This document shows positions 21,124 through 35,500 of a stretch of DNA of 64,000 nucleotides, piece by piece. The notes under the pieces were generated by a model. It had not been told where the DNA came from and did not search any database. It saw only the letters and a list, made by a program, of their open reading frames with translations. Origin of the DNA: Paramacrobiotus metropolitanus (taxonomy: Eukaryota; Tardigrada; Eutardigrada; Parachela; Macrobiotidae); NCBI RefSeq assembly GCF_019649055.1, contig NW_026570224.1:2604001-2668000 (forward strand), written 5' to 3'. Each line of letters begins with the position of its first letter. The stretch's first letter is position 1. The position numbers were made by a program, and so were the translations under genes.

Positions 21124-21157
21124 TTTTCCGGCATGAACGGACGTCCATGCCGGAAAA
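21124..21157. repeat. Perfect 12 bp inverted repeat
   Basis: TTTTCCGGCATG (21124-21135) pairs with CATGCCGGAAAA (21146-21157) around a 10-base spacer. The role is unknown; a hairpin or a dimeric protein site are both possible. Confidence 0.75.
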
Positions 21158-23584
21158 GCGGATGCAGAGATATTAGTCGTGTATACATGTACAACCGACG
21201 ACCACTACATGTACGTACTACAGGTCGGAACTACATGTAAGTACATTTGATATACCGCAGTCGGCATCACTGTTAAGCTGAGTTTCTACTCGTTTGCACC
21301 CCTCTTGCGAGAAAAAAAAAACACCACTACGAATACATTTTTCATAAAAGCTTGATTCACATCAGTAGATAGAGAAATGAATTCTCTATCGATTTCTGTA
21401 TAAATTAAAATGGTGTAATGTGAGTGGAAATTCACCTTAAATCTGATCACGAAGAAACCGTTAGTAATAGAAGTAATATTATTGTTAATTCGTGCGGTAA
21501 ATCAAATTTGTACAAGTTGCTGTCTTTGTATAGTTGCGACTTGCGAGTACTTACTTCTCTCGCGCCAAAATACTGCTTTTTGCTGTTGCCACACACGGTT
21601 AAGTAGACACCCGTTTGATTGCCGACGCAATAGTGCTGCATGCTTTCAATTACCGCTTGGCTACTGCTAAAAAAATTAATGTGATAATTTATGAATATTG
21701 TTAAACAGCCATTAGCGAATCGGTGAATGGTACCACCTTACCGAACACATCAAATTTAATGGTTACTGCTATCATTTGCTATGTCTTTTACTGTACCTCT
21801 GTCAAAAAAGACTCAAAATACGTATACAATATTATCTTGATACTTTTTACGAGTACTTTTATACGTACTCTAGCTAGAGTAGCTGCTGTAAGCCGATAAA
21901 ATTATACTGCATAGCTAGATCTGTTCCTGCGTGTTCTGTAACCGCTGTCGGCTGTCCGTATATTTGACCTTCGTCTTCAGCGTAGAAGTATACATGGGAA
22001 AGGATTACGCTGTTGGCGAATAGGCTGGGAAAGCATCCTATTCGCTCACAGGAGCATCAGATAACTTTTCTTACCGGATGTTCTGTTAACATTGACTTTT
22101 TGAGAAAGCGCAAATAAATGACAACGGAAGACTTCCATGCCGCACTAATAATTGCGGTGTAAACAAGTGAACAAGGTGTTGACTGATTATGCCGTGAATA
22201 TGTCTCTCGCTCCATGAATTTCCGATATTGGATTTGTCAACTGTCAAAACTCTACCGTCTGCTGGAAGGCATACGCGTCTCCGTATTCGGTCAAGATGCC
22301 TGCAAGTGCATAGCTGTTTTGTGTGTGGTTCCGCTGCGCAGAGCAGAAATAACAAAACGTTAGCAGGATGGTGTTACTTCACCGAATTTCCCACTATTGC
22401 CCAGTGTTTATCCCGATTTTTTTCCCAGCGTGTTTTCTTCGCGTTTTAATTTGCGGTCTTTTGTCAAGAATGTGATCATGAATTACGCGCGCAGCACGTG
22501 AATTACATAAGTGGTTCAAATTATGGAGGTGCGTAATGGAAACAACGTTAGCGGCAATCCCTGCCGCATATGTTGCCAGCATGTATCCCTCGCGATCATA
22601 CCTACCCATATCATTGCAATTCATCCGTGGCTAATCATATCTAATTTACAATCTGACCACTGTAAAGACCTGTAGGCTTTTGATTTGGCATTTTCGTAAA
22701 TGTAGGCGTCGACTGTTGCTTGTGGCGCCCGGCCGCACGCCGATCCCTGGATTGTACGTACACACTGCAGTGCGACTACGTACACACCTCCCTGGCTCAA
22801 TGCAAATGTCATCCGCGGTACATTAGTCCCCATACTGGAACTTCCGATTGCCAGAACAACGCATTACGGTCGTGCGCTTACTTTCCTTATGTCAGCGCGC
22901 GCGCTCACACAGTTTAGCCCGTTTCTGCTGTGGTTTGCTACATTTTTCGTCGCAGTGTGCTGATGCCAACCGCAATATGGTCATTCATTGGCTGAATTCC
23001 GATGGCGGTTAATTACACAAATAATATCGAGTTTTAATCAATTGTGGCGTCACGGTTATCTGTCCATCCGCGAGCCGAAGGTGTCTACATGTGTAACGCA
23101 CCGATTAAGCCGCTAACTACATTTGGCGGCTAATTTGTCCGATGCCGATTACGGCCAGTCAGGATCTACGTGTACATTACATTGTATCCTGTGTTTGTAT
23201 GTCCATCGTTTACAATGGCTTCTTATTTCCGTCTCCAGTTAATTGCCATTCTGTGTTACACTTGTCGAAGGGTGCTTGTGCGCCGCGAACGAGCACAGCG
23301 TGTACATATTCCCATCGGCGCCATCCTATCCGCAGTTCCAGCGCGTATCCGCCATGGCAAGCAGGGATAGCTGGAGAGCGGAGCATATCGTTGATTACCG
23401 GCTTGGTCGACACGCCGATCGAGAGTATTTACACTGATTACCTGCTATCCTAAGCTGATCATTATATTATCCCAATATCTGTATCTATCGTTTTTCTTGC
23501 TCTTTTTCCTGCAAAATATAATGATATAGGCTAATCATCCGTCCGGCCCCGGTCTCTGTCATCCGTGGATGCCAGTGTAATATT

Positions 23585-26500
23585 ATGGAAGTGATCCTTA
23601 TGATTATTTTCTTGTTTTCTATAGCTGTGCATGGCCAAAGTGATGAGCGTAATATTGTTAATGTTCCTACATATTATTCCACGACGACATCGGCTACGGC
23701 GGAATTGACAAGCGCCGAGATAAAAGATAAACACATTAATCTACTGTATTTAAATCAGAGCGGTCTTGATAAAGTGTCCACTGTATTGCGTTTGATTGAG
23801 TCTCAAAGGAAGAACTGTTCACCGGGTACGGAACTTAATCTTACCGGTGTGGTTGATCAATATGGTGTGAAAAAATTTAGCGGTGAAGCCCAGATTGCTC
23901 TCAATCGGGCTAATTTGCTCACACGATTGTGGAAGTATTCCCCGGATATATTCTACACTACGGATCCGCTGCTACGAAACCAAACGGAATATCTTTTGTA
24001 CGCAGCGGTCCGTACAATGGTAGAATTAAATGAAAACATTTACTCAGCTGGCAACTGTTATGATTGGTACCGCTATCCCGGTTATGATATTTTTTGCCCT
24101 TTCGCACTGCGGATGCCAAATAGCTTAGAAATTGTTACGAAGGATTTGGCGCAATCATACGTCTATGAAGCCTCGGACAAAAATGAATGGTTTGAAAAAC
24201 CAAAGGAGAAGGGAATTGAAGCAATACGGCGAAGCATGATCAGCAATAACAACACTAGAAGAGGTCAGTTTAAGTTCTACATAATTATGCTTTTATTCAC
24301 AAGTATATTTGTAAGTAAATCCAAAACTATCAGAAATGGCCTATATCAAAAACACTTTAATTAATGCAATGCGATAGTAAATAAATCTTCTTTGTAAACC
24401 TAATAGCTAAGTGAGTGCATATATCTAGAGTACGACTAATCTGGAGTTTTAAATAAATGCAGAATTATGCCGGTAATCGACTGTACGACCATTTGCATAT
24501 TGAATAGTCAAGCGAGCGGATTTCCGTATCGATGAAGACTAACAGTATTATTAAGTTCCGGCTTTGGAAAATCTTGAAAAAACTTTCAGGCTTGATTAAA
24601 GAATTCGAAGCTAATCGGTAGTTAGTCTACATCACACTGAAAATAACTCGGTCTTAAATGTGGTCCGCTGCCAGCTGCGTATAACTGCATTTACGATACC
24701 AGCAAAATATGTAACTGCGCGAAAGCATTTATGCAATTAATTATTTAAACGGTGTTCAGCAAAACAAGTACTGTAGAAAAGCATAAAATTTCCAGTTAAA
24801 CTGCAAGAATTTTCCGATTATCGTTTAAGACAATCGATTTGTTCGACTTTTTTCATTGCTCATAAAATTATGATGAGAATCACATTAGAGATACTACAGG
24901 GAAAACAAAAAACGTAATAACTTGCGACTCATCTGTCGCAGCATGTTACGCCGATTATGAACGATCACTGTGTCATCTAGTGACAGGATAAAAAATTGTT
25001 TTTCTATTATTACTACGGAAGAGGGTTGTATAAGTACTTGGCCATGAATGCCGAGAGTACTGCTGGCCAGGATACGTCTATCCAAAAAGCGAAATCCGTG
25101 TGACATAAACTCACACTACATTGTAGCATGTAGCAGTCCTGTTATCGAAAAATGAATGAACTTCTGAAGTAGACTCAAATAAGCATTTGCACGCAATCCA
25201 TAAAGCATGAAGTGGAACATGATTGACTCGTAGAACTACCGCTTTCTGTAATTATTAGAGGCTAACAGGCGACTTTCTTCCTGTGGAGAAAAATATTAAT
25301 ACTTGCATTCCGGTCATCTTTACAGTCAATGAATGAATATTAAATTACATATTACGAGTTAACTGGAGAGAGAAATTATAATATTAAGTTACACGTTTAA
25401 TAAGCATCAATATTCCGCAGTGACTGTTTTTGAAACTGGCAGTGTTTGTTGACAATAACTTTTTTCGCTAAAAGAGAAGAATTTCTTGGATAATACGGCT
25501 TGGAAAAAGCTAACTAATGTTTAGAAACTGTTTGACGCAATTATTTTTGCATTAGCCAAGTAAATCATAACAGACCACCGCCGTACCGGAAGGGCATGAC
25601 GTTTCCGTTTCTAGCCGCGACCCATCACCCAATGCTTTGTGGGTCTCATACGCAACACTTGTCGGCAATATGGCTTTTACTAAGATCTGTTCAGTATATG
25701 TATACTTGTGTGGCGGCAAGAGCAACATAAAATATCACTACCGCTTCTGCGACGATAACGTCATGAAAAAGAATATCCGGAATGTATCGGATTCCATCGT
25801 TTCACCGACTTTAATCCTTCGGGAAGCTGATTTCCATTGCTTCTCTCTGCTAGACCTACTAAACTACTTTGCAATCCACCACGCTGGATTGCAGCTGTCC
25901 ATTTATTACTTTTAATACTTTTTGGTGAGGGAAAAACAATCTGCTACTCAGTGATAAGCTGAATAATTTTTTAAATTATAAATATGAAAAGTTTTGGTTA
26001 TTTAAAAATACGAATCGCAGATTTAAACTGAGTATGCTAAGTAAGCGGCGTTTTGGGGTGCAAATTAAGAGACTTGCTGCGGCATGCGGCATTAGATAAG
26101 GTTTGTTTATCGTTGAATTTAGTGGATATGCTGTTTTTGCTTGAGTTTAGGCAGCACATGGTGCTATATTGTGATCCGATGCATGTGTAATACGATCTTG
26201 CCAAACAGACACTTGAACAATGAAATGCACTTTGGTAGAAGGCTCTATTTTCAGTCTTTTTGTGGACTACTAGGTTCTCAATCGGTCAATGTTTTTGACC
26301 TATACAGAACTGATCGATTTTATACAACCATGTTTTCTTTTATCAAAACTGTTCATTTAGTTTTAGCAACTTATGCAATTATTAAAAATGCATTATTTTT
26401 TAGTTTTGCGAAACCGTCTCCTTGCATTAATGATCGAGTGAATTATTCTGTGTACCATGGTTGGACGGTTGACCTTTAATTATCCTCTGCAGCTCAAAAA

Positions 26501-29500
26501 CGTGTACATAATACTGCGTTGCGTAAGCGAATATTATTTTAAGGTTTGCTAGTGCTTGCGACAGACAATCTCCAAAAAATATTATTGGAACCATTTTTCG
26601 CCGCAAAGATACTTAACTAGTAATTAGTGTACTCACTTGTGTGTTAAAGTGTGACGAGGGAGCATGTTGCGGAAGAGCCAGTTCATGACCGTTACAACTT
26701 GACGCATGGCACTTCCCAAGTGTGCCTGTTGGTAAATAATTTGCCGGCTAAGATCTCCTCGCATTGCCAGGCTCATCTCTCAGCAGTAAAAATAAGTTTT
26801 CTCAATCAGATGAGTTCTAAACATTTCTGCATCATTCCTGAAAACATACGCAGGCATCTCTTTCATCCATCAGCTTAAGCTGTTTCCCAAACAGCCTATA
26901 TTATAAGAGTTTAAAGGTTACATCATCCTACTGTACCTCGCACGTATCCTTATTTCGTCGTATGAATAATTATGAAAGAAGCTAGTTAATAAAGCGTTTT
27001 CTCCAGAAATAAATTGAGTTCAGTTTTAATAAATAAAAAATGCAGGTTGATCCATTTAATTTGCTGACGAAAACGTGATTGTCACAAAATCAAAATGGGT
27101 TGAATGCATTGCTATCGCATTGCTATGGCATTAGAAGCAAAAATTCACGCTTGTCATTTCTGATCACTTTATTGCTCAAAGTCTGCATTCCCGAGAGGGT
27201 TCTTGCAGATAAAATATCATATAAATATTTTAAATATGGAGTACTGTTTAGGACGTTTTTGGTGTTTCAAAAATGATGGCTCCAGTTTTTTTTACTCAGA
27301 GTGCATCACAAAAATCAAAGCGACACTATTCAGTACCTACCTACTCTGTAATTACTTTGTAGGTGATATTTGTTCATGTAATCAGTTCTTAAAAAGGGCA
27401 TTAATGGCGTACTCAGCACTGCTACGGTGATTATTCTGGATGTACGCCAATCGAACGGGATCTTTAGGAGAACAACGACTGGGAGCCAAGCTGATTATAA
27501 TATTATTGTATTGATCGAGATCAGATGTAGTAAGCTAAAGTTTTGAAAAATGGAAGAAATAATCAGGTTATTACCGCGTATATAATATCATAAAAGTTGA
27601 AAATCGATGGCTTGACCATACTGTCACTTATCGACCGCACTGTTATTTAAGTGCACACGCTCTTGTGCGCATACCTTCCGCTTGATAAGTTATTAGCGTG
27701 CAGTTGCAACGAAAAAACGTTTTCGACTTGCACAGAAATTTGCAAAATTTTCTGGAGTAAATACAACACTTCGGTTCACACTTTAAAATGAACCCAACTT
27801 GGCGGGGATGCACTCAGTTAGGTATACTTCAATGGAAAGTCGATCATGCACCGGCACGAACGAAACAGTTTGTGTATATCAAATATTTTCAGGTCCATCG
27901 CAATTTTCTCCACAAAAGTTAATCGAATTTTGGATATTGCATAGGGCACAGCACAAAAAAAAACTTACTATTACTACGGATTTTGGCATAGTACGAGTAT
28001 GTTCACTAGCAAGTGGTTTATTTACTGGATGGCTATTTTAAACTTTGTGCATAAAAGCGCACCTTTCTCTGTATGTTACACACCGTACTTAGTAAATCTA
28101 AGTACACGAAAAGCGCTTAACCCACGGATACAAACAGCAAGATTACAAGTCATCGTTAATGAAATTTGCAAAACAGAACCCCAACATAATGTTATATATG
28201 TGCTGGAAATGTGCATTACGGAATGAAAGAAAAGCCGCGTCAAAAAAATCACTAGCCGAAATGAAATTTGTGGGCGTTAGTTGAGCACCAGGCGCATCAA
28301 TGTGGAAAAACAGAGGGAAAGAGATCTATGATTAAGGTCTGCTGGTGAGCGTCGCTGAAGATGCTCTGATTAGCGCGCTTTCCTCTCCCTCGGGCCTCGT
28401 AACAGGCAACGAAAGAACCCTTGGCTCGGGCACGGACTGAACATGATCACATAATTTCATTCTGCACGGATTACACGACTTGTCAGGGAAAAATTGTCAT
28501 TTCGAACTTCTAAATAAAACTCCGACGTATATATTTTGTATGCGTTCTGCCGGTTCTGGTAATGTATATCCACAACACAATATTATTAGGTGTTCGTGAA
28601 ATTTGAACAAGCTGACCACTGACTCTAGAAATGGTACTGATTTCGATGAATTTTATATGCCGCTTATTATGATAATTTTAGTTCTGCAACAGAAAATGCT
28701 GCGGAAGTTTTCGAACAAATCCGCTAGTTGGGTTCTACATGCCACTTAAAGCGCTTTGTCACACTTGACATGTATTGCAGAAAGCGCCTTCCAGTTCAAG
28801 CGCCACAAAAATTTGTGTTGATTGCAGTAATATCGTATATATTACTACGCGATAACATCTTGGAATAACAAGATTACGGCTCAAATATAGAAGTATACAA
28901 AGTAATTATTAATAATATATTTGCACGAATGCGCGATACAGTACTGGATTATTTTTTACACTGTAATTAGTTTACTGCAGCTTCTTCTTTCCTGATAGCT
29001 AGAGTTCCGACATGTGCCTTAATTATTAATATGGTAATTTATTGTTTACAAAGCTTTCCGGTGTAAATATTAGGATTTTACGTCTCATCTCATTAAACTA
29101 AATTACAGTATTATGAAAGGGTGTATGGACGTTCATCGCAAAACAGTCTGGTATAAAAGCAGCAAAAAGGGATTAACATAAATGACTGTTCGGCTAAAAC
29201 TTTCTAAATTGTTTACTGCATATATTTTTCGAATTCGAGTCGTCGATATGCGGTCATTGTTCAATTACAGTTTCACACGCAGGGAATGTGATTTCCTTCT
29301 GGGAAATTTAATTCCTCCTAGGATGATCAGCATTGCATATGCATATAAGTCATTCACGTGGACGCAGCTATCGGCATCCCGTCGTTTGGTTACCCAGAAT
29401 GCCACTGGGAAAAGCATGCACATTAATGCATGCCCACTATTAATACCGTCTCTTCAGGTAGCTTCTTCGACGTCCCCTAACCGCTGTTTAATCACGAGAG

Positions 29501-32500
29501 TACAGTGCAATTTAACAAATGAAATCAGACAATGAGTTCGCAGTATTTCAGAATTTCTGACACCTGCAGGCAAGCTTCCTAAAAACCTCAGATCTGCGGA
29601 TTACCGCTGCTTTACGGTGACGTTTGGAGCTAATTACAATTGTGATTGTTATCCGCAAACCCCACTGAAATCAGGCACGTTCGCTCCATGGATTTTTTTC
29701 CTGTATACATAATATTCACGCCAAGTCATGCGTAAGTTCGATATCCCGTCCGGCGCTAGCCTTGTTGCGGCACTTTTATCATGAATTACACCACGAAATA
29801 AATACGAGTTAATGCGAGATGTATGAGTATTGCATGTTTAACCAAAGTACAGCAGATTTGTACTTTAGACAAATTATACTATTGTAACAAAACAGTGTCC
29901 CCATAAAAAAATAACCTAGTTTCTTTTTTTATTGTACTGTAGAATTTCGTTATGTCATGGGCGGCTTATAGCCTTACATCAGTGAAAATAAGTTCCGGAG
30001 AATGTCATTGCAGCAGATCCGACTGAAAAATTAAATAAGACACCAAAGTTCTTCTCTTCCAGTTCTGACCATGCGCAAAAACATCTGTACACGACCTGAT
30101 TTCTCATTCCAGACGCCCGTATTAGTCCGTAATATGCGCACATGCGCAGTTTATTACTGCTAAGTAAGTTGCTAACAAGATGCACTAAAAATTTAACTTA
30201 TGAAGTCAAATGCCCGTGTAAAGATGTTGGGCGGTACAAAAAAACAGCCACTGTTGCTAGTACCTTGCTACTATTAAGTGAATTGAAAAACTGAAAATAT
30301 TATACGTACAATACATGTACGGATGTAGTACGCCCGTACATTATGCGCATTTTGCGTGGCAGATATGAAATTATATTATTTATTGCAGTGTCGTTCACTG
30401 TGTGCACACAATCTATTGCAGTGTAATGTTTTGGAAAAGTGCATTTGACCGAATCCAGGCGGCTATCGGAGACTTCATCAATTTCGTTTAATTCACTGCG
30501 CGCATATGCAGCTTTGACATCCGCTCAACGAGCTTCTGTATTTTATTGTTTAAATAACAACGCCGGCCAGCCGGGCACACGCGGAGTTATTGAAAATTTC
30601 CCAATAAAATTTAGAATCGTGAATATATCTCGCTAGAATGACACATCGCCTGTTAATGAATTATAAAATACCCCTTAATGTTCTTTGGCTGGCAATCAAT
30701 AATACTTTGTCGTAATCAGTTTTATCAGGATGTTCATTCTTAGTGAGTGACGCGCAGAATTCCGTCATGAAATGATCGCGGACTTTGGGCGCACAACAGC
30801 TAACTTCCGAATATCGAGTAGATTTCCTGCGGAAACATATAACGAACGTCCCTAATTCTACAAGTTCTTTTATTATATTTCTGTGATTCAAGTAACTCGG
30901 TGGGTGTTAAACAAATACACTTAAATTTCAGAAATATATTTGCATGCAAAGGTCATAAACACAAAACAATAGGGGTGGAATTTGTGACTGGACAATGGTT
31001 TTAAACGTTCAATTACGATGTAAACCCATTTGGCCACTGCAATGTCAGCAGAAAACTGTTTTATGGCGCTGTGAAGTGCTAGCACTACGCGAATGTCCCT
31101 GCTGCGTTTATGTGCCGTAACCATGCTCTGGACCACCGTTGGTGCCGGAAATACAGCCACAATCCATAGACACAGCTGTAGTCCTTTGGGGAAGGAAATA
31201 AATGCGTGATCGACAAGCATATTATATGAAAGCCATTCAAAAGACGCACCATTCTTCATGTACCTTCGTAAGCGTGGCTTTCCGAAACTGCCCGCTGCTA
31301 CAGTAAATGAGTGTGTTCTCCTAATGTGCTTGCGTGAGTTTACGGTATATTTTACTCTGTCTGCCATCATTTCATGCTACATATTATGCATATTACTTCA
31401 TGTGTCCATGGTCATAAATTAAAAAGAAACAGCGGCAAAGATCATTTTACAACTGAAACTGAAATTGCGTTGACCCGATGCGTTATCTATTCTCTGTTCC
31501 GAACTTTTGGTCACGTTACATCATTACACTTTTAAATAACCTAGATTATTTTTTCGCAAGAGGCCATTAAAATTAACTGAAACGCGAAAACAGCTGTCAA
31601 ACGTTACTCTTATTTGTTTATAAGTAGATAGCAAATTTTAAAATATAGGGCATACAGTAATGGCAAACCGCTACAGTACGTTCTTACACCAAATTCAAAT
31701 TTTACTGAGAAAGCTTTCAAATCAGTGCATTTCAATAATAAATTAATTTAATTTGATGGTGGGTATCGGACATACGAAATCTTGTTTAATCAGGATAATT
31801 ACGTACGTACTGTAGTCCGCAGCAGTTTTACGAATTATGTATACTGCAGAAGCACACTCTACGCAGTACGCATTATGCAGTCGTATAAATGTATTGTACA
31901 GTACAACTAGTAAAGTTTACGGTATGACAGATCACGTTGCATCTGCGGTAATGATAATAAAAAAATATTCAGTTTTATATTATCTATACGTATATCTTTA
32001 CTGCATTTGCAACTTATTTTTTCTGTACTTCCGGGCAATTGCAAATTCGTAACCTACAGCTGTTGCAAAACCAAGTAATCGATTTTCATAATTATAGATG
32101 ATTTATCAATAGCTGCACTCATGACACACTTGCACGTTATACAAAATGTTCTGAATCTATTGTTTTGCATTAAATTTTTATGTAAAATCAGTCTAACGAT
32201 TTTGCACAAGACTTGCACCGATTCTAATTGGGCTGTGCCGCAGCTGCAACCACAGCGAAGTATCGGTACAATCTACGCCGTTGATCACCGATTTGATCAA
32301 ATGCTCAACTGAACTAACGTTGAGTTGGTTATATTATTACGCGGTAAATTATTAATGACAATTCATTCTAACTTGGTCACCCTGCATGTCTTGCTTATCA
32401 AATTGCTCCGGCTCCGCCACAAGTATATAGAAGTGGCACAAAGACAATTGTATTGGTTCCATGCTAGTGATTATTGATCAAATTGATATCGGTTAGTTTG

Positions 32501-35500
32501 GGTGGAAAGTTTCTTTATCTAGCGGAACGCTTTGTGAAATCTATGGTTAGCCGCATCCACATCTGTAATTTGCATCACAATCCGAGAGCAACAGATACAT
32601 ATAAATATCGATTTCGTTCCCGTTGTCCGTTCCGCACCCGCAGCAGCAGCCGGAAAGGAAATCGCTGACAGTGGGAAATCGACACACATACACACACCAC
32701 ACATGCACTGTGTTGCCGCAACAGCATATACATCCAGACATACAATAAATGAGCTCATTCGGGGCTTTCTACATTAACAAACTCCTATCCTTGAGTAATC
32801 AGGAGGCTCATTAGTTTTAACAAACTCATCACAATCGCTCCACTTTATTCCTCCTATCTTGTGAAACAGTCCTAGCGCTCTCCTCACTTTGTTCCGGAAG
32901 TATATGCCGTTTGCTCCGGTTTTCTGTGGATTGTGTTGCAGCGCGACGCCAACTCCTTCCGATTTGACATTTAATATAAAGCTGGGCAACAAACAATATT
33001 ATAGTTATTACTACAACCGCACGCTGCCTTTGCACTTGTTAGCCAGAAAGGCCCATTGGCGTCTCTAAACGTTAAAATTTGATCACTATCGACATGATTC
33101 AAACTTGTATGGTTCAGAATAATATTTTATTCATAAGCTATTCTGCAAGACCATGTGCACATCGATTTATCGATTTCCATATTTTTTTCTGCTTCTCACC
33201 CTGGAAAATATTTTGCAGTGTTTATTAAATGTTCAAAGTTATCGATAAATGCAAGAATGCGGCACAAATAATTTAATTTCAAATACATTAGTAGCGCAAT
33301 ATCTTGCAGTGATGCATGTTACATTAATATAAATAACTACGGTTATACTGCAGCATCTACACCTTGTACTTCCAAAACTACATGATAAAATTTTTAATAA
33401 TAGGGTTATGATAATTTATGGTTTGCAGGTGAAAACTACTTTTTCAAGCACAATTTAACCGAGGAAATTGTGTTGGTTACGTACGAAGATGGTCACTGGA
33501 GTAAGCCGTACTATGATTGCGGCGGAGGGAATATATGGATGATGACCTACACTGTGCCTTTCTTTGGATTTAACTGGACTACACAACAGTACCATTTTAT
33601 GTAAGTATAAATGTTTTCCACATCAAAACACATGCTTATTGCTCATCGTGAATAAAAATTAAGGATTCTTCGGAGGAGACTAGTTTTTTTACGTAACAGA
33701 TCTGATACGTACAAACCATAAAGGGAAAAACCACGTTTAGTTCGGTCTATGTGTACAACGTGCAACTATCAGTACCGACTGTGCAATACAAATACAACAA
33801 TAAAATGCCTAAAATCTATTTAAGAAAAAATGCAAAATTTTGTGTGTGAATTTTATGTTAAAAAAATTACAATGATAACATTACTTAGTTACGGAAAAAA
33901 AACTTTTCAAATTATTAATTTGATAATTAAAACCAACTGTTAAATCGAGTTCTAGTTCTAACAAAACGGAAGAACACAACGAAAAAATATACCTTGAAAG
34001 TGCGAGAGTTATTACTTTAGCAGGTTGAATTTCATTGATTTCGAATGAAGTTAATCTGATTATTTATACGGTAGCCGATTTCTTATTGTCATAAGTGGGT
34101 TACTGTGTAGACTCTTGTGGAGACACCTTCCAAGTCAAAAGTTGAGTCAACAAATGTATGAGAAGTAAAATCCCATCGATCGTCATGAAATGCATAATGT
34201 CACCTCGAGGCGCTAGGATCAGCAAGTTAACAAGGCCGACTCAAATGTCAGAACCTTACAACTTAACCGAATTATCACTGTAAACACTGGATTAGGAAAG
34301 GATCTTAAACATAATCTTCATGCTGGTTATATGAAATATTAAGGCCACTAAAGATGGGATATGCTACGTTCTGACTGGAGAAATTTAAGCAATTGCACTG
34401 ATTCTTGCGTAACCCACTTGTGGCAGCGATGCGGTATAATCGAAATCCGCTCTTCAACCGGTAGTAAAGCCCGGATGTAGCGATTGCTGAAGCATGAAAC
34501 GGTGACCTTTCACACTGTTAAATTGGAATGCTCCGTATGAGCAGAGATTAGAACATGGCAATTAATACATTCAGAAGCAAAAGGAATTTTATCGCCCATT
34601 TAATATTCCAGAATAAAGAAACGATAATGATCAGTCAAATTATGTCCACCTGGCTAACGACTGCTTATAAATGCAGAAAACACGATACCGCTACTGTCCG
34701 CGGCCAGTACTGCAGTTGCTTTATTTGAGTCGTCTTGCGATCTATTGCCTATAAATATGAGTAACTGATTTCTCACGTAGTTCCAGTTTGAAGTTTTACT
34801 TTTACAGAGTTTTACTTGCAATTACATAATTGTGCGAATGACAATTCCAAATTGCATATAATTTTCAGCTGCTCAGTCATTGATATTATGAACATATTCA
34901 TTTTTAGGGGAACAAGTGGCATCGACATTGATCTCCGGCGAGTCGATATTGACCAATGTCCAACAAAAGCCGGCGTAACCGAGCCCAATGTGTTTGCCGG
35001 TTCGGCAAAGTGCAAAACGACCACACAGGTACAGGCCGGGTCGGGCACCTTAATGACCTGATCTTTAATGTCTATGCTCTTTCTAAAATTTCCGGTAAAT
35101 CTACGACGGATGCGGTGGTACATTAACTGACAAACAAATATTTTTCAGCATTTATCAGGCATTTAGCCTCGTCAACGGCGCGTGCAGTATGCGTATACTG
35201 TATATGGATGTTCTGTTGACTAATATGTGCTTTTTCGTAGTGCGAACCCATTTCCGGCTTAGGCTTCAGCCGTGGATCGTACAAATGTCAATGTGTTCAG
35301 GGATTCTACTTTCCTGACAGGTCGGCCTATATCGATGGGCGCAACTATTTTAATGGCACCATTATCGAGCAGGAATATGAGAAATACCAGCAGGTATGTC
35401 AAACTCTCCTTTTTGTATTCCTCGACGCCCTTCCGTTGTCCCAGTCATTAATACACACCGTTATAATCGAAAAGCCTTGCGTTTCGACAAATCATTCCTA

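Larger units (their letters stand above)
19839..23584. other. 3.7 kb gene-free region upstream of the GPR158-like gene
   Basis: No exon chain with family resemblance was found on either strand. The region holds a CACCACC-rich patch around 20575-20745, a perfect inverted repeat at 21124-21157, and a more GC-rich part at about 22480-23440 just before the receptor gene. Open frames of 60-100 codons here overlap on both strands and appear to be chance. It probably contains promoters of both divergent neighbours. Confidence 0.4.

Noticed and set aside
22086-23453. Cluster of 60-100 codon frames on both strands
   Set aside because: They overlap one another, lack domain resemblance, and fit chance in a GC-richer non-coding region.
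28230-28460. GC-richer island in GPR158-like intron 1, considered as a small structured RNA
   Set aside because: It does not resemble U1, U2, U6, 5S or tRNA sequences that I know, and I could not draw a convincing fold.
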